64,000 nt of DNA. It comes from Halobellus captivus. GTDB taxonomy: Archaea > Halobacteriota > Halobacteria > Halobacteriales > Haloferacaceae. Within the stretch, counting starts at the first letter, position 1. Every line of letters begins with the position of its first letter. Below, piece by piece: positions 1 to 7,817 of the stretch. The notes below the pieces were generated by a model. The model had not been told where the DNA came from. It saw nothing but the letters and a program-made list of their open reading frames with translations, and ran no database searches. A program made the position numbers and the translations under genes. The stretch is taken from the NCBI RefSeq assembly GCF_003697845.1, contig NZ_RDQE01000005.1, forward strand, positions 62,001-126,000. The letters are read 5' to 3'.

Positions 1-272
1 GCGACGACGACGGGCCGGGGTCCGCGGGAGACGACGGAGGGAGCGGGGACGACGAGGGGGACGACGCGGCCGCCGACGTCGACCTCGAGGCCGCCGCCGT
101 CGAGAGGATGGAAGCGCTCGACGACGGCGACGGCGCGGACCGCGAGGCGGTCGTCGAGGCGGTCGCGTCCGAACACGGCGTCGACCCCGATACCGTCGAG
201 GATGCCGTCCAGGACGCGTTGATGGGCGGGAAGTGTTACGAGCCGGGCGACGGACTGCTCAAAGCGATCTGA
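1..272 (+). CDS. C-terminal end of an RPA-associated protein (RPAP-like), cut by the window edge
   Basis: The open frame enters from the left edge and stops at TGA 270-272. The visible ~89 residues are an Asp/Gly-rich acidic linker followed by a small helical domain ending VQDALMGGKCYEPGDGLLKAI. A short terminal module of this kind ending in a CYEP-like motif is what I recall for haloarchaeal RPA-associated proteins (COG3390). The next gene is a phosphoesterase overlapping by one base, which is the known rpa-rpap-rpe operon order in Haloferax. The assignment rests on this tail and the context; an MCM-type C-terminus is the alternative I considered. Confidence 0.55.
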   Translation, partial: DDDGPGSAGDDGGSGDDEGDDAAADVDLEAAAVERMEALDDGDGADREAVVEAVASEHGVDPDTVEDAVQDALMGGKCYEPGDGLLKAI

Positions 273-1069
273 TGGCCGCGGTCGAGCCGGTCGTCGACGA
301 GCCGGCGGCCGTCGCCGACCTCGGCGCGGAGCGGGCGCTGCTCGTCGCGGACGTCCACGCCGGCATCGAGGTCGGCCTCCGCTACGAGCGTGGGGTGGAA
401 CTCGAGAGCCGCGCGGACGAACGCGTCGACCGGCTGTGTTCGCTGATCGACGGGACCGGAGCCGACCGGATCGTCGTCCTCGGCGACCTCGCACACCGGA
501 TCGGCGCGCCGGAGGGCGAGGAGCGCGAGGAGCTGGAGACGCTCGTGTCGGCGGTCACGGACCGCGTCCCGCTGACGCTGGTCGAGGGGAACCACGACGC
601 GGGCGTCGCGGAGGCGTTCGCCGACGAGATCCAGGTGATCGGACCCGAGGGCGGCATCCTGCGGGAGGGCCCCCGTCCGGACGCCCGCCAGTCCGACCTC
701 GCCGTCCTCCACGGGCACACCCGACCCGATCCCGCGATCCGGTCCGCGGACGTGGTCTGTATGGGCCACGAACACCCGCAGGTCAGACTCGAGGACGCGG
801 TCGGCGGGTCGCGGACGGAGCGTGCGTGGCTTCGCGGCCCGCTGAAGCCCGCCGTCTTCGGCGACGAGGAGGCCTCGGACGGCGGGGGGGAGACCGCGGC
901 TTCCGGTCCCGAACTCGTCGTGTTCCCGGCGTTCAACGAGCGCTCCGGCGGGACGTGGATCAACGTCGAGGGGGGGTCGTTCCTCTCGCCGTTCCTCCCG
1001 GAGGGGCTCGCCGCCGGCGACGCGTACCTCCTCGACGGGACTCGACTGGGGGACTTTCGACGGATCTGA
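272..1069 (+). CDS. Calcineurin-like metallophosphoesterase (Rpe-like)
   Basis: Predicted 265-residue cytoplasmic metal-dependent phosphoesterase. The family motifs occur in order: VADVHAG near residue 28, GDLAHR, VEGNHDAG, LHGHTRP and MGHEHPQ, together giving the Asp/His/Asn set that binds two metals. The ATG at 272 overlaps the TGA of the preceding RPA-associated gene (TGATG), implying translational coupling; an upstream in-frame codon at 233 would lie inside that gene and is not chosen. In Haloferax the homologous gene is co-transcribed with rpa and rpap, so a role linked to single-strand DNA handling or repair is likely, but the substrate is unknown. Confidence 0.85.
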   Translation: MAAVEPVVDEPAAVADLGAERALLVADVHAGIEVGLRYERGVELESRADERVDRLCSLIDGTGADRIVVLGDLAHRIGAPEGEEREELETLVSAVTDRVPLTLVEGNHDAGVAEAFADEIQVIGPEGGILREGPRPDARQSDLAVLHGHTRPDPAIRSADVVCMGHEHPQVRLEDAVGGSRTERAWLRGPLKPAVFGDEEASDGGGETAASGPELVVFPAFNERSGGTWINVEGGSFLSPFLPEGLAAGDAYLLDGTRLGDFRRI

Positions 1070-1105
1070 CCTGGCAGACTCGCCCGCGTCGTCGCGGCCG
1101 TCGGC

Positions 1106-2200
1106 TCACTCGACGGGGTCCTCGGAGAGCGGCCAGTCGCCCTCGACGCCCGTCGCGCGGTCGGTCGGCGTCCGCGCGTTCCGGTAGAGGTGCTCGAGGT
1201 TCTCCAGCGTGCGGTCGACGTCGAACCGCTCGACCGCGCCGCGCGTGTCGCGATCGGTCGAGAGACACGTCTCGATCGCCTCGGCCATCCCCCCGAAGTC
1301 GCCGCGTTCGAACCGCTCGCCGTTGTCGGGGCCGATCGTCTGGTCGAACGGCGGAACGTCGGCGGCGGCGACCGGGGTTCCGCAGGCGTTCGCCTCGAGC
1401 GTGGACAGCCCCAGCGTGTCGCCGGTTGAGGCCGTGACGAACGCGTCGATGGAGGAGTAGAAGGTCGGGAGGTCCTCCCGCGGGAGGAAATCACGGAGCT
1501 CCACGTTGTTCGGAGCGTCGCGCTCGAGCGCCTCGCGGCGCGGCCCCTCGCCGACCACGACGAACCGGTATTCGGGGAGCACCTCGGCCACACGGAGTAT
1601 CTCCTCGACGTTCTTCTCCATGCTGAGCCGGCCGCTGTAGCCGATCACGGTCCGTTCGGGATACCAGTCCTCGGCGGTCGGTTCGAAGAAGTCCATGTCG
1701 ATCCCGACCGGGAGCGGGACGTGTTCGACGTCGCGGTCGATCCGCTTCGTCGAGGCGGTCACGACGTCGAACGTCCGGAGGAACGCGTTCTCGAACGGGA
1801 CGTACAGCCGCGAGAGGGCCGACGCGACGGAGGCAATACCGATGCTCTGGTGGAAGTACTCCTCGAGCGGCGTGTGGTGGGTGTATATCGACGGGAGGTC
1901 GTGTTTCCGGGCGTAGTACCGTCCGAGCATCCCGACCGGGGCGGGGCCGTGACAGTGGACCACGTCGAGCTCCGGCAGCGTCGAGAGGCGGCGATACGTC
2001 GGGATGCGGTATCCCTTATAGAACGGGTTCGGTAGGGATCTAACTGGTATCTCCCGCTCGTCGGGCTCGTAGTCGCCGTCCGGATAGATCACGTACACCT
2101 CGTGGCCCCGCGCCTCGAGCTCCTCGCGCCAGAGGTCGATCGTGTAGGTGACGCCGTCGATCCCGGGAAAGTAGCTATCGGTGAAGAAGCCGATCCGCAC
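1106..2200 (-). CDS. GT4-type glycosyltransferase
   Basis: 364-residue GT-B retaining glycosyltransferase of the group-1 (GT4) type. The N-terminal half starts MRIGFFTDSYFPGIDGVTYT, the usual acceptor-side glycine loop, with VVHCHGPAP near residue 80. The C-terminal half has GYSGRLSMEKNVEEIL and VVVGEGPRREAL (donor-binding region), then the E-x7-E type segment around STGDTLGLSTLEANACGTPV. The start is GTG at 2200, directly abutting the TGA of the next glycosyltransferase (TGAGTG), so the two are coupled. It resembles mannosyl- or glucosyltransferases acting on lipids, but donor and acceptor cannot be read from sequence. Probably last in a three-gene operon for cell-surface glycan or glycolipid assembly. 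Confidence 0.88.
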   Translation of the reverse strand: MRIGFFTDSYFPGIDGVTYTIDLWREELEARGHEVYVIYPDGDYEPDEREIPVRSLPNPFYKGYRIPTYRRLSTLPELDVVHCHGPAPVGMLGRYYARKHDLPSIYTHHTPLEEYFHQSIGIASVASALSRLYVPFENAFLRTFDVVTASTKRIDRDVEHVPLPVGIDMDFFEPTAEDWYPERTVIGYSGRLSMEKNVEEILRVAEVLPEYRFVVVGEGPRREALERDAPNNVELRDFLPREDLPTFYSSIDAFVTASTGDTLGLSTLEANACGTPVAAADVPPFDQTIGPDNGERFERGDFGGMAEAIETCLSTDRDTRGAVERFDVDRTLENLEHLYRNARTPTDRATGVEGDWPLSEDPVE

Positions 2201-3187
2201 TCAGATCACCTCCCCGTACAGCGACCGGTATCGCTCCGCGACCGTCTCGAGCGCGAACTCCTCGCTCCGTTCCGCCGCGTTCGTGCCGATCCGGTCGCGG
2301 ACGCCGGGGTCCGCGAGCCGCTCTATCGCCTCGACGAAGGCGTCGACGCCGGCGTCGGCCGCGGTCTTCAGACACTCCCGGCCGTCCTCGAGCCAGGAGA
2401 ACGTCTCGATGTCGCGGACGACGGCGGGCTTTCCGGCCGTCATCGCCTCGAGCAGGGCGATCCCCTCGTTCTCCTCGTGGGTCGGGAAACAGAACACGTC
2501 GCCGACGGCGTAGGCTCCCCGAACGTCGTCGACGTAGCCGGTGAACGTGCAGTTCTCCGGCGATCCCTCGATCAGCGCCGTCGTCTCCCGCCCCTTCAAC
2601 GAGAGGTCGAGCGGGCCGAACCACGCGAAGTCGACGTCGGGCATCCGGCGGGCCGTCTCGACGAACGTCTCGAGGCCCTTGCGTTTGATCACGTGACCGA
2701 CGAGGAAGACGACCGGCTCCTCGAGGTCGTACCGGTCGCGGTAGGTCGCCTCCAGCTCCTCGAAGCCCGCGAGCTTCTCGCGGTCGACGCCGTTCGAGAT
2801 CACCGTCGTCGGGACGTCGGTGTACGACTTGATCACCCCGCGGTTGTACTCGGAGGGACAGACGAGCGCGTCCGCGAGCCCGTAGGCCCACTCGAGATAC
2901 GGTCGGAGCGGCTTCGCGAGGGCGTTCGTAAAGCGGAAGCTGTCGCCGAAGTCCTCCGCGGTGACGTGCGTGTTCGCGACGACCGGCACGCCTCGGCGGG
3001 CCGCGCGGCGCGCGTACCACGCCGACCGAGGTCCGAGCAGGTTACAGTGGAACACGTCGGCCTCGAGCGTCGGCTCGGTCGTGTACTCGATCCCGAGCCG
3101 GTCGAGCATCTTCCGCTGGTGGACGACGGACTCGCGGATCCCCCCGGTGACCCGCGACTCGAACTCGAAGTAGTGGCTGACCTTCAT
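2201..3187 (-). CDS. GT4-type glycosyltransferase (second of pair)
   Basis: 328-residue GT-B glycosyltransferase. It begins MKVSHYFEFESRVTGGIRESV (acceptor-side Gly loop), has DVFHCNLLGP near residue 65, FLVGHVIKRKGLETFVETAR as the start of the donor domain and FPTHEENEGIALLEAMTAGKPAVV as the E-x7-E motif near residue 240. No membrane segment or signal is visible, so it probably acts at the cytoplasmic face on a lipid-linked acceptor. It lies 10 bases downstream of the phosphatase-fold gene and abuts the next glycosyltransferase, forming one operon. The two glycosyltransferases are not close copies, suggesting successive sugar additions. Confidence 0.87.
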   Translation of the reverse strand: MKVSHYFEFESRVTGGIRESVVHQRKMLDRLGIEYTTEPTLEADVFHCNLLGPRSAWYARRAARRGVPVVANTHVTAEDFGDSFRFTNALAKPLRPYLEWAYGLADALVCPSEYNRGVIKSYTDVPTTVISNGVDREKLAGFEELEATYRDRYDLEEPVVFLVGHVIKRKGLETFVETARRMPDVDFAWFGPLDLSLKGRETTALIEGSPENCTFTGYVDDVRGAYAVGDVFCFPTHEENEGIALLEAMTAGKPAVVRDIETFSWLEDGRECLKTAADAGVDAFVEAIERLADPGVRDRIGTNAAERSEEFALETVAERYRSLYGEVI

Positions 3188-3197
3188 CGTCCGGCGG

Positions 3198-4064
3198 TCA
3201 CTCCACTTCGAGCCACGGCACCTCCATCAGCGGCGGGATGTGCGTCTCGATGTGGTGTTCCCAGACGCCCTCCTCGCCGAAGGCCTCCCCGTGGTCGGCG
3301 GTGACGACGACCGTCCCGTCGAGCTCGTCGACCAGGTCGGCGACGGACTCCAGGGCGATCCGCAGGTTCTCCTCGTACAGCCGGAGCGCAGTGACGCGGG
3401 TCCCGTCCGTCACGAGGTCGGTGGGATCGAGCTCCAGCCACAGCCCGGCCTTCTGGGCGAACTCGCTGTCGTCCAGCCGACTCTCGATCTTCGGCCGGAT
3501 CGAGTCGCTGATCGAGGAGAGCAGCCCGTCGTCGGAGCCGTCCCCGTCGGCTTCCGCCTCCTCCTCCTGTCGTTTGATCCCCTTCTGGATCTGTTTGAGC
3601 TTCTGGCCCTTACCGCGGGAGAGGTACGGCGCGTGCGGCTGCATGTAGTGGAGCACGGTGCGGTCGGCCCGCTCGACGGCCGCCTGCTCGTTTCGGAACG
3701 CCTCCGCGATCCCCTCGGGCGGGACGGTTCCGAGGTCGTCGTCCCAACCGCTCTTCCAGACGTCGAAGACGTCGCTGATGTGCTCGGAGGCGGTCCACTC
3801 GTAGTCACAGCTCGCGCCCCACTTGAGCTCGTTCAGCGGGATTCCCAGGTCGTTGATGAACGGGTTCCCGGAGAAGTACGCGATGTCGTGATCGCCGGTG
3901 AACGTCCGGTAGGCCCACTCCGGCGTCGACGAACCCGTACTCCAGCGCTTCTGTAGATCGCCCTCGAGATAGTCGTCGTAGACGTCCCGGAAGACGTCGT
4001 ATCGGCACGCATCGAGCACCAGACAGTAGTCCCACTCCGATTCGAGGAAACGCTGGTCTTCCAT
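3198..4064 (-). CDS. Alkaline-phosphatase/sulfatase-superfamily protein
   Basis: 288-residue soluble-looking protein of the alkaline phosphatase fold. Near the N-terminus YCLVLDACRYDVF supplies the first metal-binding Asp, GSSTPEW (around residue 45) offers Ser/Thr as possible nucleophile, and VVVTADHGEAFGE near residue 265 gives the second Asp-His metal site. The Cys-x-Pro-x-Arg signature of formylglycine sulfatases is absent, so true sulfatase chemistry is unlikely; phosphotransfer or phosphatase activity fits better. Such genes are frequent in haloarchaeal surface-glycan clusters. It heads the operon with the two glycosyltransferases and is divergent from the flippase-like gene. Confidence 0.78.
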   Translation of the reverse strand: MEDQRFLESEWDYCLVLDACRYDVFRDVYDDYLEGDLQKRWSTGSSTPEWAYRTFTGDHDIAYFSGNPFINDLGIPLNELKWGASCDYEWTASEHISDVFDVWKSGWDDDLGTVPPEGIAEAFRNEQAAVERADRTVLHYMQPHAPYLSRGKGQKLKQIQKGIKRQEEEAEADGDGSDDGLLSSISDSIRPKIESRLDDSEFAQKAGLWLELDPTDLVTDGTRVTALRLYEENLRIALESVADLVDELDGTVVVTADHGEAFGEEGVWEHHIETHIPPLMEVPWLEVE

Positions 4065-4234
4065 CGGTTGCGGGTACGTTTCGGATCGACCGTTGTATTC
4101 TTATTGGTCCGTGGATCGCCGTGGCGATCCGTGTCGTCGTCAAATCCAGTGGCCGTCGGCCATCGCCCGCGCGGATCCGCCGGGCGCTCGTGGTCGATCA
4201 GACGTTTCAAGTTCGCTACCGCGGTAAGTCGGGC

Positions 4235-5254
4235 ATGGCCGACGGCAACCGCCGCGCGCTGCTTCTCGGGTCGATCGCGGCGGTCGCCGTCCTCGGGGTC
4301 CTGTTCTACCTCGTCGGCGCGGGGGACGTGGTCGACACGCTCCGGTCGGCCGACCCCACGTTCGTCGCGGCGACGGTCGCGTTCGCGCTCTGCTGGCTGG
4401 CCGCGTGGAGCCTGATGCTCCGGACCGTCCTCGGCTCGCTCGACGTCTCGATCCCCGTCGTCACGTCCTTTTTCGTCTACGCCGGCGCGGTGTTCGCGAA
4501 CAACGTCACCCCGTTCGGGCAGGCCGGCGGGGAGCCAGTCGCCGCGCTGCTCATCTCGAAGGTGTCCGACTGTCGATACGAGACGGGGCTCGCCGGCATC
4601 GCGAGCGTCGACGTGCTCAACGTGATCCCGTCGCTCTCCCTCGTCTTCGTCGGCGTCGGCTACTACGCGACCATCGCCGCCGTCGGCGAGCGTCTCGAGA
4701 CGGCGGTTACCTCGGCGGTCGTCCTCGTTGGGGGGATCGTCGTCGCGATCGCCGTCGTCTGGCGGTACCGCGAGACGCTCGTCGACCGCGTTCCGGGGGT
4801 CGTCGCCCCGTGGGTCGGACGGCTCGGGCGCGGACGGTACGACGCGGCGGACCTCGAGTCGGACCTCGCGGGACGGCTGGACCGGTTCTTCGCGGACATC
4901 GAACGCGTGGGGACGAACCGTTTCCGGCTGTCGGCCGTCGTCGGGCTGTCGCTTCTGGGATGGCTCGCGCAGGCGGTCGCGCTGACGGCGGCGTTCGCCG
5001 CGGTCGGCCACGCGATCCCGCCGTACGTCGTGCTCTTCGCGATCCCGCTCGCCAACCTCGCCGGCGCGACGCCGATGCCGGGCGGGCTCGGCGGGATCGA
5101 GGCCGCCTACGTCGCGCTGCTCGTGCCGACCACGGGGATAGAGGCGTCGGCGATCACCGCGGCCGTGCTCGTGTTCCGCGGCGGCACCTACTGGATGCCC
5201 GTCGCCATCGGCGGGATAGCCACGTCCACCCTCGGCGTTCGGGCGGTGCGGTAA
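4235..5254 (+). CDS. Flippase-like membrane protein (lysylphosphatidylglycerol synthase TM family)
   Basis: 339-residue polytopic membrane protein with about eight hydrophobic segments, starting MADGNRRALLLGSIAAVAVL. The family hallmarks are visible: NNVTPFGQAGGEP near residue 90 and GATPMPGGLGGIEAAYV near residue 280, both typical of the UPF0104/AglD C-terminal flippase-like domain. ATG 4235 is chosen because the family starts with a membrane segment here; the upstream in-frame extension to 4121 is Arg-rich and has no family character. It is divergent from the glycosyltransferase operon and may translocate or organise the lipid-linked glycans made there. Confidence 0.82.
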   Translation: MADGNRRALLLGSIAAVAVLGVLFYLVGAGDVVDTLRSADPTFVAATVAFALCWLAAWSLMLRTVLGSLDVSIPVVTSFFVYAGAVFANNVTPFGQAGGEPVAALLISKVSDCRYETGLAGIASVDVLNVIPSLSLVFVGVGYYATIAAVGERLETAVTSAVVLVGGIVVAIAVVWRYRETLVDRVPGVVAPWVGRLGRGRYDAADLESDLAGRLDRFFADIERVGTNRFRLSAVVGLSLLGWLAQAVALTAAFAAVGHAIPPYVVLFAIPLANLAGATPMPGGLGGIEAAYVALLVPTTGIEASAITAAVLVFRGGTYWMPVAIGGIATSTLGVRAVR

Positions 5255-5289
5255 GGCGAGGGGGTGGTACCGGAGCGTTCGTGGGTCAC

Positions 5290-6030
5290 TCATCGAGTGA
5301 TCCGACGGAAGCGGCCGACGATCCGGTCAGGCGTGTCGCGGGGGCCGAGGGCCCGTCCGGCCAGGTACAACGGTAGCCCGACGATCGACCCGACTGCGAG
5401 CAACGAGACCGCGACGCCGACCGCGAAGATCCCCGCCAGGACCGCCAGGCCACCCCCCGAAACGACGAGCAACGCCGTGAACGCGACCGCCGCGAGCGGG
5501 AGCGTCGCGATCCCGGCCCCGATGACCGCCCGTTCCCGACGGGTCGCCGCCACGCCGAGCGGGAACGACCAGGCCGCCACGTAACTCAGCAGGAACCGAA
5601 CGTCCACGAGTCGCTCGATGACCGGCGGCCCGGCTATCGGACCGCCCGGCGGTGGCCCGAGCGGCAGCGCCACGACGACGACCGCGAACCCGAGCCCCGC
5701 CGACCCGAGCGCCGTGGAGAAGCGGATCGGTGCCGGGTCGCGTCCGGCGTCGTCCGACGCCGGACCGTTCGCCGCCGTCCCGATCACGCTGGCACCGACG
5801 ACGGCAGTGAGCACGCCCACGAGGTCAGTCTCGAACATACGGGCGGCTTCACCCGGATACAGTCCGAGCACCGAGGAGTGAGCGAACGGTCCGGCGAGGT
5901 CCACGACGCCCGTTCGGAGCGCGAACCCCAGAGCGATCCAGCCGAGGCCGACGAGGATCAGGACGCCCCCGACCCGACCCCGACCCGCGACGGGACCGCC
6001 GTGTACGTCGTCGGTTTCCATGGAGGGCAT
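5290..6030 (-). CDS. Predicted multi-pass membrane protein, function unknown
   Basis: About 246 residues with roughly six hydrophobic segments (for example VGGVLILVGLGWIALGFAL, AGLGFAVVVVALPLG and AVLAGIFAVGVAVSLLAVG). A long loop, LAGPFAHSSVLGLYPGEAARMFETD, lies between the first two segments. Starts at ATG 6030 (MPSMETDD) or 6021 (METDD) are both possible; longer upstream reading is Arg/Ser-rich and looks like antisense. No enzymatic motif was recognised. It converges with the flippase-like gene and no partner suggests a role. Confidence 0.6.
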   Translation of the reverse strand: MPSMETDDVHGGPVAGRGRVGGVLILVGLGWIALGFALRTGVVDLAGPFAHSSVLGLYPGEAARMFETDLVGVLTAVVGASVIGTAANGPASDDAGRDPAPIRFSTALGSAGLGFAVVVVALPLGPPPGGPIAGPPVIERLVDVRFLLSYVAAWSFPLGVAATRRERAVIGAGIATLPLAAVAFTALLVVSGGGLAVLAGIFAVGVAVSLLAVGSIVGLPLYLAGRALGPRDTPDRIVGRFRRITR

Positions 6031-6118
6031 ACGCCCACGGTTTCGCGCCCGCGACAAGTGTCTTCGGCCGGACCGCCCGTCGCGGATACCGCTCCGACGC
6101 GGTCGACGTGGACCTCGC

Positions 6119-6574
6119 CTACTCGACCGGCCGGAACCGGAACCCGTCCCACGCCTGGCTCGCCGGCTCGCGTATTCCCGCGCCGGGCTCGCGGAGCTCG
6201 TCGGCGTAGACGGGTTCGACGTGGTCACCGATGACGACGTCGAACGCGTTGCCGTCCGGGTCGGCCGCGACCTGCCCCAGCGCGCGGACCGGCGGACCGT
6301 CGTACTCCTCCCCCATCTCGAACTCGACTATCGCGAGCGTGTTGGGCGCTCGGACGCCGGGCGGCGTCGCCATCGAGGTGGTCCACGTCACGACGCGCGC
6401 CTCGTGCTCGCGGAGGTCCACGGACCCGACTCGCTCCGCGCCGTTCGGCCCGACGGGATGGGGCGGATACGAGACGCTCCCGTCGGCGTACTCCGCGGCC
6501 TCGAAGGTCGGTTCGTCTCTCGCTTCGTCGGTCGGTTCCTCGTGCGTGTCGTCGTCGGCGTTCGTGTCGCTCAT
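6119..6574 (-). CDS. DUF35-type OB-fold protein, thiolase partner
   Basis: 151-residue protein of the DUF35 family (OB-fold nucleic-acid-binding-like, acyl-CoA associated). The conserved core reads GSVSYPPHPVGPNGAERVGSVDL, then VVTWTTSMATPPGVRAPNTLAIVEF and a terminal AWDGFRFRPV. The N-terminal zinc-ribbon cysteines found in many relatives are missing; an acidic tail is there instead. Its start overlaps the stop of the thiolase by four bases, so the two are coupled. In characterised archaea a thiolase, a DUF35 protein and HMG-CoA synthase form a complex that channels acetoacetyl-CoA into mevalonate; whether this pair does that or another acyl-CoA reaction is open. Confidence 0.85.
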   Translation of the reverse strand: MSDTNADDDTHEEPTDEARDEPTFEAAEYADGSVSYPPHPVGPNGAERVGSVDLREHEARVVTWTTSMATPPGVRAPNTLAIVEFEMGEEYDGPPVRALGQVAADPDGNAFDVVIGDHVEPVYADELREPGAGIREPASQAWDGFRFRPVE

Positions 6575-7731
6575 TGGCTTCCCTCCAGGATCGCGGTGGT
6601 CACGCAGTTCCCGAACCCGCCGACGTTACACGCGAGGCCCGTGTCGGCCTCGACCTGCCGCGGGCCGGCGTCCCCGGTGACCTGCTTGTAGATCTCGTAC
6701 ACCTGTGCGACGCCGCTGGCCCCGAGCGGGTGACCCTTCGACTTGAGCCCGCCGGAGGTGTTGATCGGGAGCTCGCCGTCGCGGTCGGTGACGCCCTCCT
6801 CGACCGCCTTCCACCCCTCGCCCTTCTCGAAGAAGCCGAGGTCCTCGCTCTGGAGGAACTCGAGGATGGTGAACATGTCGTGGAGCTCCGCCACGTCGAC
6901 GTCGTCGGGGGCGATCCCGGCCATCTCGTAGGCGATCGCCGAGGAGTCGACGACCCCGCCCATCGTGGTGGGATCCGCGCGCTCGTGGACGACGTGGGTG
7001 TCGGTCGCGCCGCCGATCCCGCTGATCACGGCATATTCTCCGTCCGGCGCGTACTCCTCGGCGACCGACTCGGGACAGAACACGAGCGCGGCGGAGCCGT
7101 CCGTGATCGGACAGAAGTCGTACAGCCGGAGGGGGTCGGCGACGACCGGCGACTCGAGGACGGTCTCGAGGTCGACCTCCTTGCGGAACTGGGCGTGGGG
7201 GTTGTCCACGCCGTTGGCGTGGTTCTTCACCGCGACCTTGCCGAGGCTCTCGCGGGGCGCGTCGTACTCGTCGAGGTAGAGGCGCGCCGTGAGCCCCGCG
7301 AACGAGGGGAGCGTCACGCCGTGTTTGTACTCGACGGGGTGGGTGAGCGAGGCGATCACGTCGGTCGCCTCCGCGGTGCTCCGGTGGGTCATCTTCTCGC
7401 CGCCGACCAGCATCGTGAGATCGCTCGCGCCCGAGGCGACCGACTGCCAGGCGGCGTAGACGCCCGCGCCGCCGGAGGAGGAGGTCTGGTCGATCCGGGC
7501 GGTGTAGGCGGGCGTGGCCGCGAGGTCGTGAGCGAGCGCGTTCGGGACGCCGGTCTGCCCCTCGAACTCGCCGCTGGCCATGTTCGAGACGTACAAGTGG
7601 TCGAGGTCGTCGCCGACGATCCCGGCGTCGGAGAGCGCCGCCTCGCCCGCCTCCGCGAGCAGTTCCCGAACCCAGGCGTCGCGCTGCCCGAACCGGGTCA
7701 TCGACGCGCCGACGATCGCTACGCGTTCCAT
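6571..7731 (-). CDS. Thiolase-family protein (acetyl-CoA acetyltransferase type)
   Basis: 386-residue thiolase-fold protein beginning MERVAIVGASMTRFGQRD. The archaeal SCP2/thiolase layout is seen: DQTSSSGGAGVYAAWQSVASG around residue 85, VAELHDMFTILE near 280, GGLKSKGHPLGASGVAQVYEI near 330 (active His) and a terminal ACNVGGFGNCVTTAIL carrying the C-terminal Cys. The nucleophilic Cys expected after the first SSGG block is not evident, as in several archaeal non-canonical thiolases. First gene of a two-gene unit with the DUF35 protein; likely in acyl-CoA condensation or cleavage (mevalonate or fatty-acid metabolism). Confidence 0.85.
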   Translation of the reverse strand: MERVAIVGASMTRFGQRDAWVRELLAEAGEAALSDAGIVGDDLDHLYVSNMASGEFEGQTGVPNALAHDLAATPAYTARIDQTSSSGGAGVYAAWQSVASGASDLTMLVGGEKMTHRSTAEATDVIASLTHPVEYKHGVTLPSFAGLTARLYLDEYDAPRESLGKVAVKNHANGVDNPHAQFRKEVDLETVLESPVVADPLRLYDFCPITDGSAALVFCPESVAEEYAPDGEYAVISGIGGATDTHVVHERADPTTMGGVVDSSAIAYEMAGIAPDDVDVAELHDMFTILEFLQSEDLGFFEKGEGWKAVEEGVTDRDGELPINTSGGLKSKGHPLGASGVAQVYEIYKQVTGDAGPRQVEADTGLACNVGGFGNCVTTAILEGSQ

Positions 7732-7817
7732 GCGTCGGGGTCGCCCCGGCGTGGCAAAAGCGTACCTCTCCGCGACCGTTCAGCCGGCACAGTCGAGAGA
7801 CCGCTACGGGAAGGGGA

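Noticed and set aside
382-1593. Long Arg/Ser-rich frames opposite or overlapping the phosphoesterase and glycosyltransferase genes
   Set aside because: High GC leaves few stops in any frame; the predicted proteins are basic and low in complexity, unlike haloarchaeal proteins, and the opposite frames carry clear domains.
3833-5293. 486-codon minus frame opposite the flippase-like gene
   Set aside because: Charged, repeat-like composition with no motifs; the plus-strand membrane protein is well supported.
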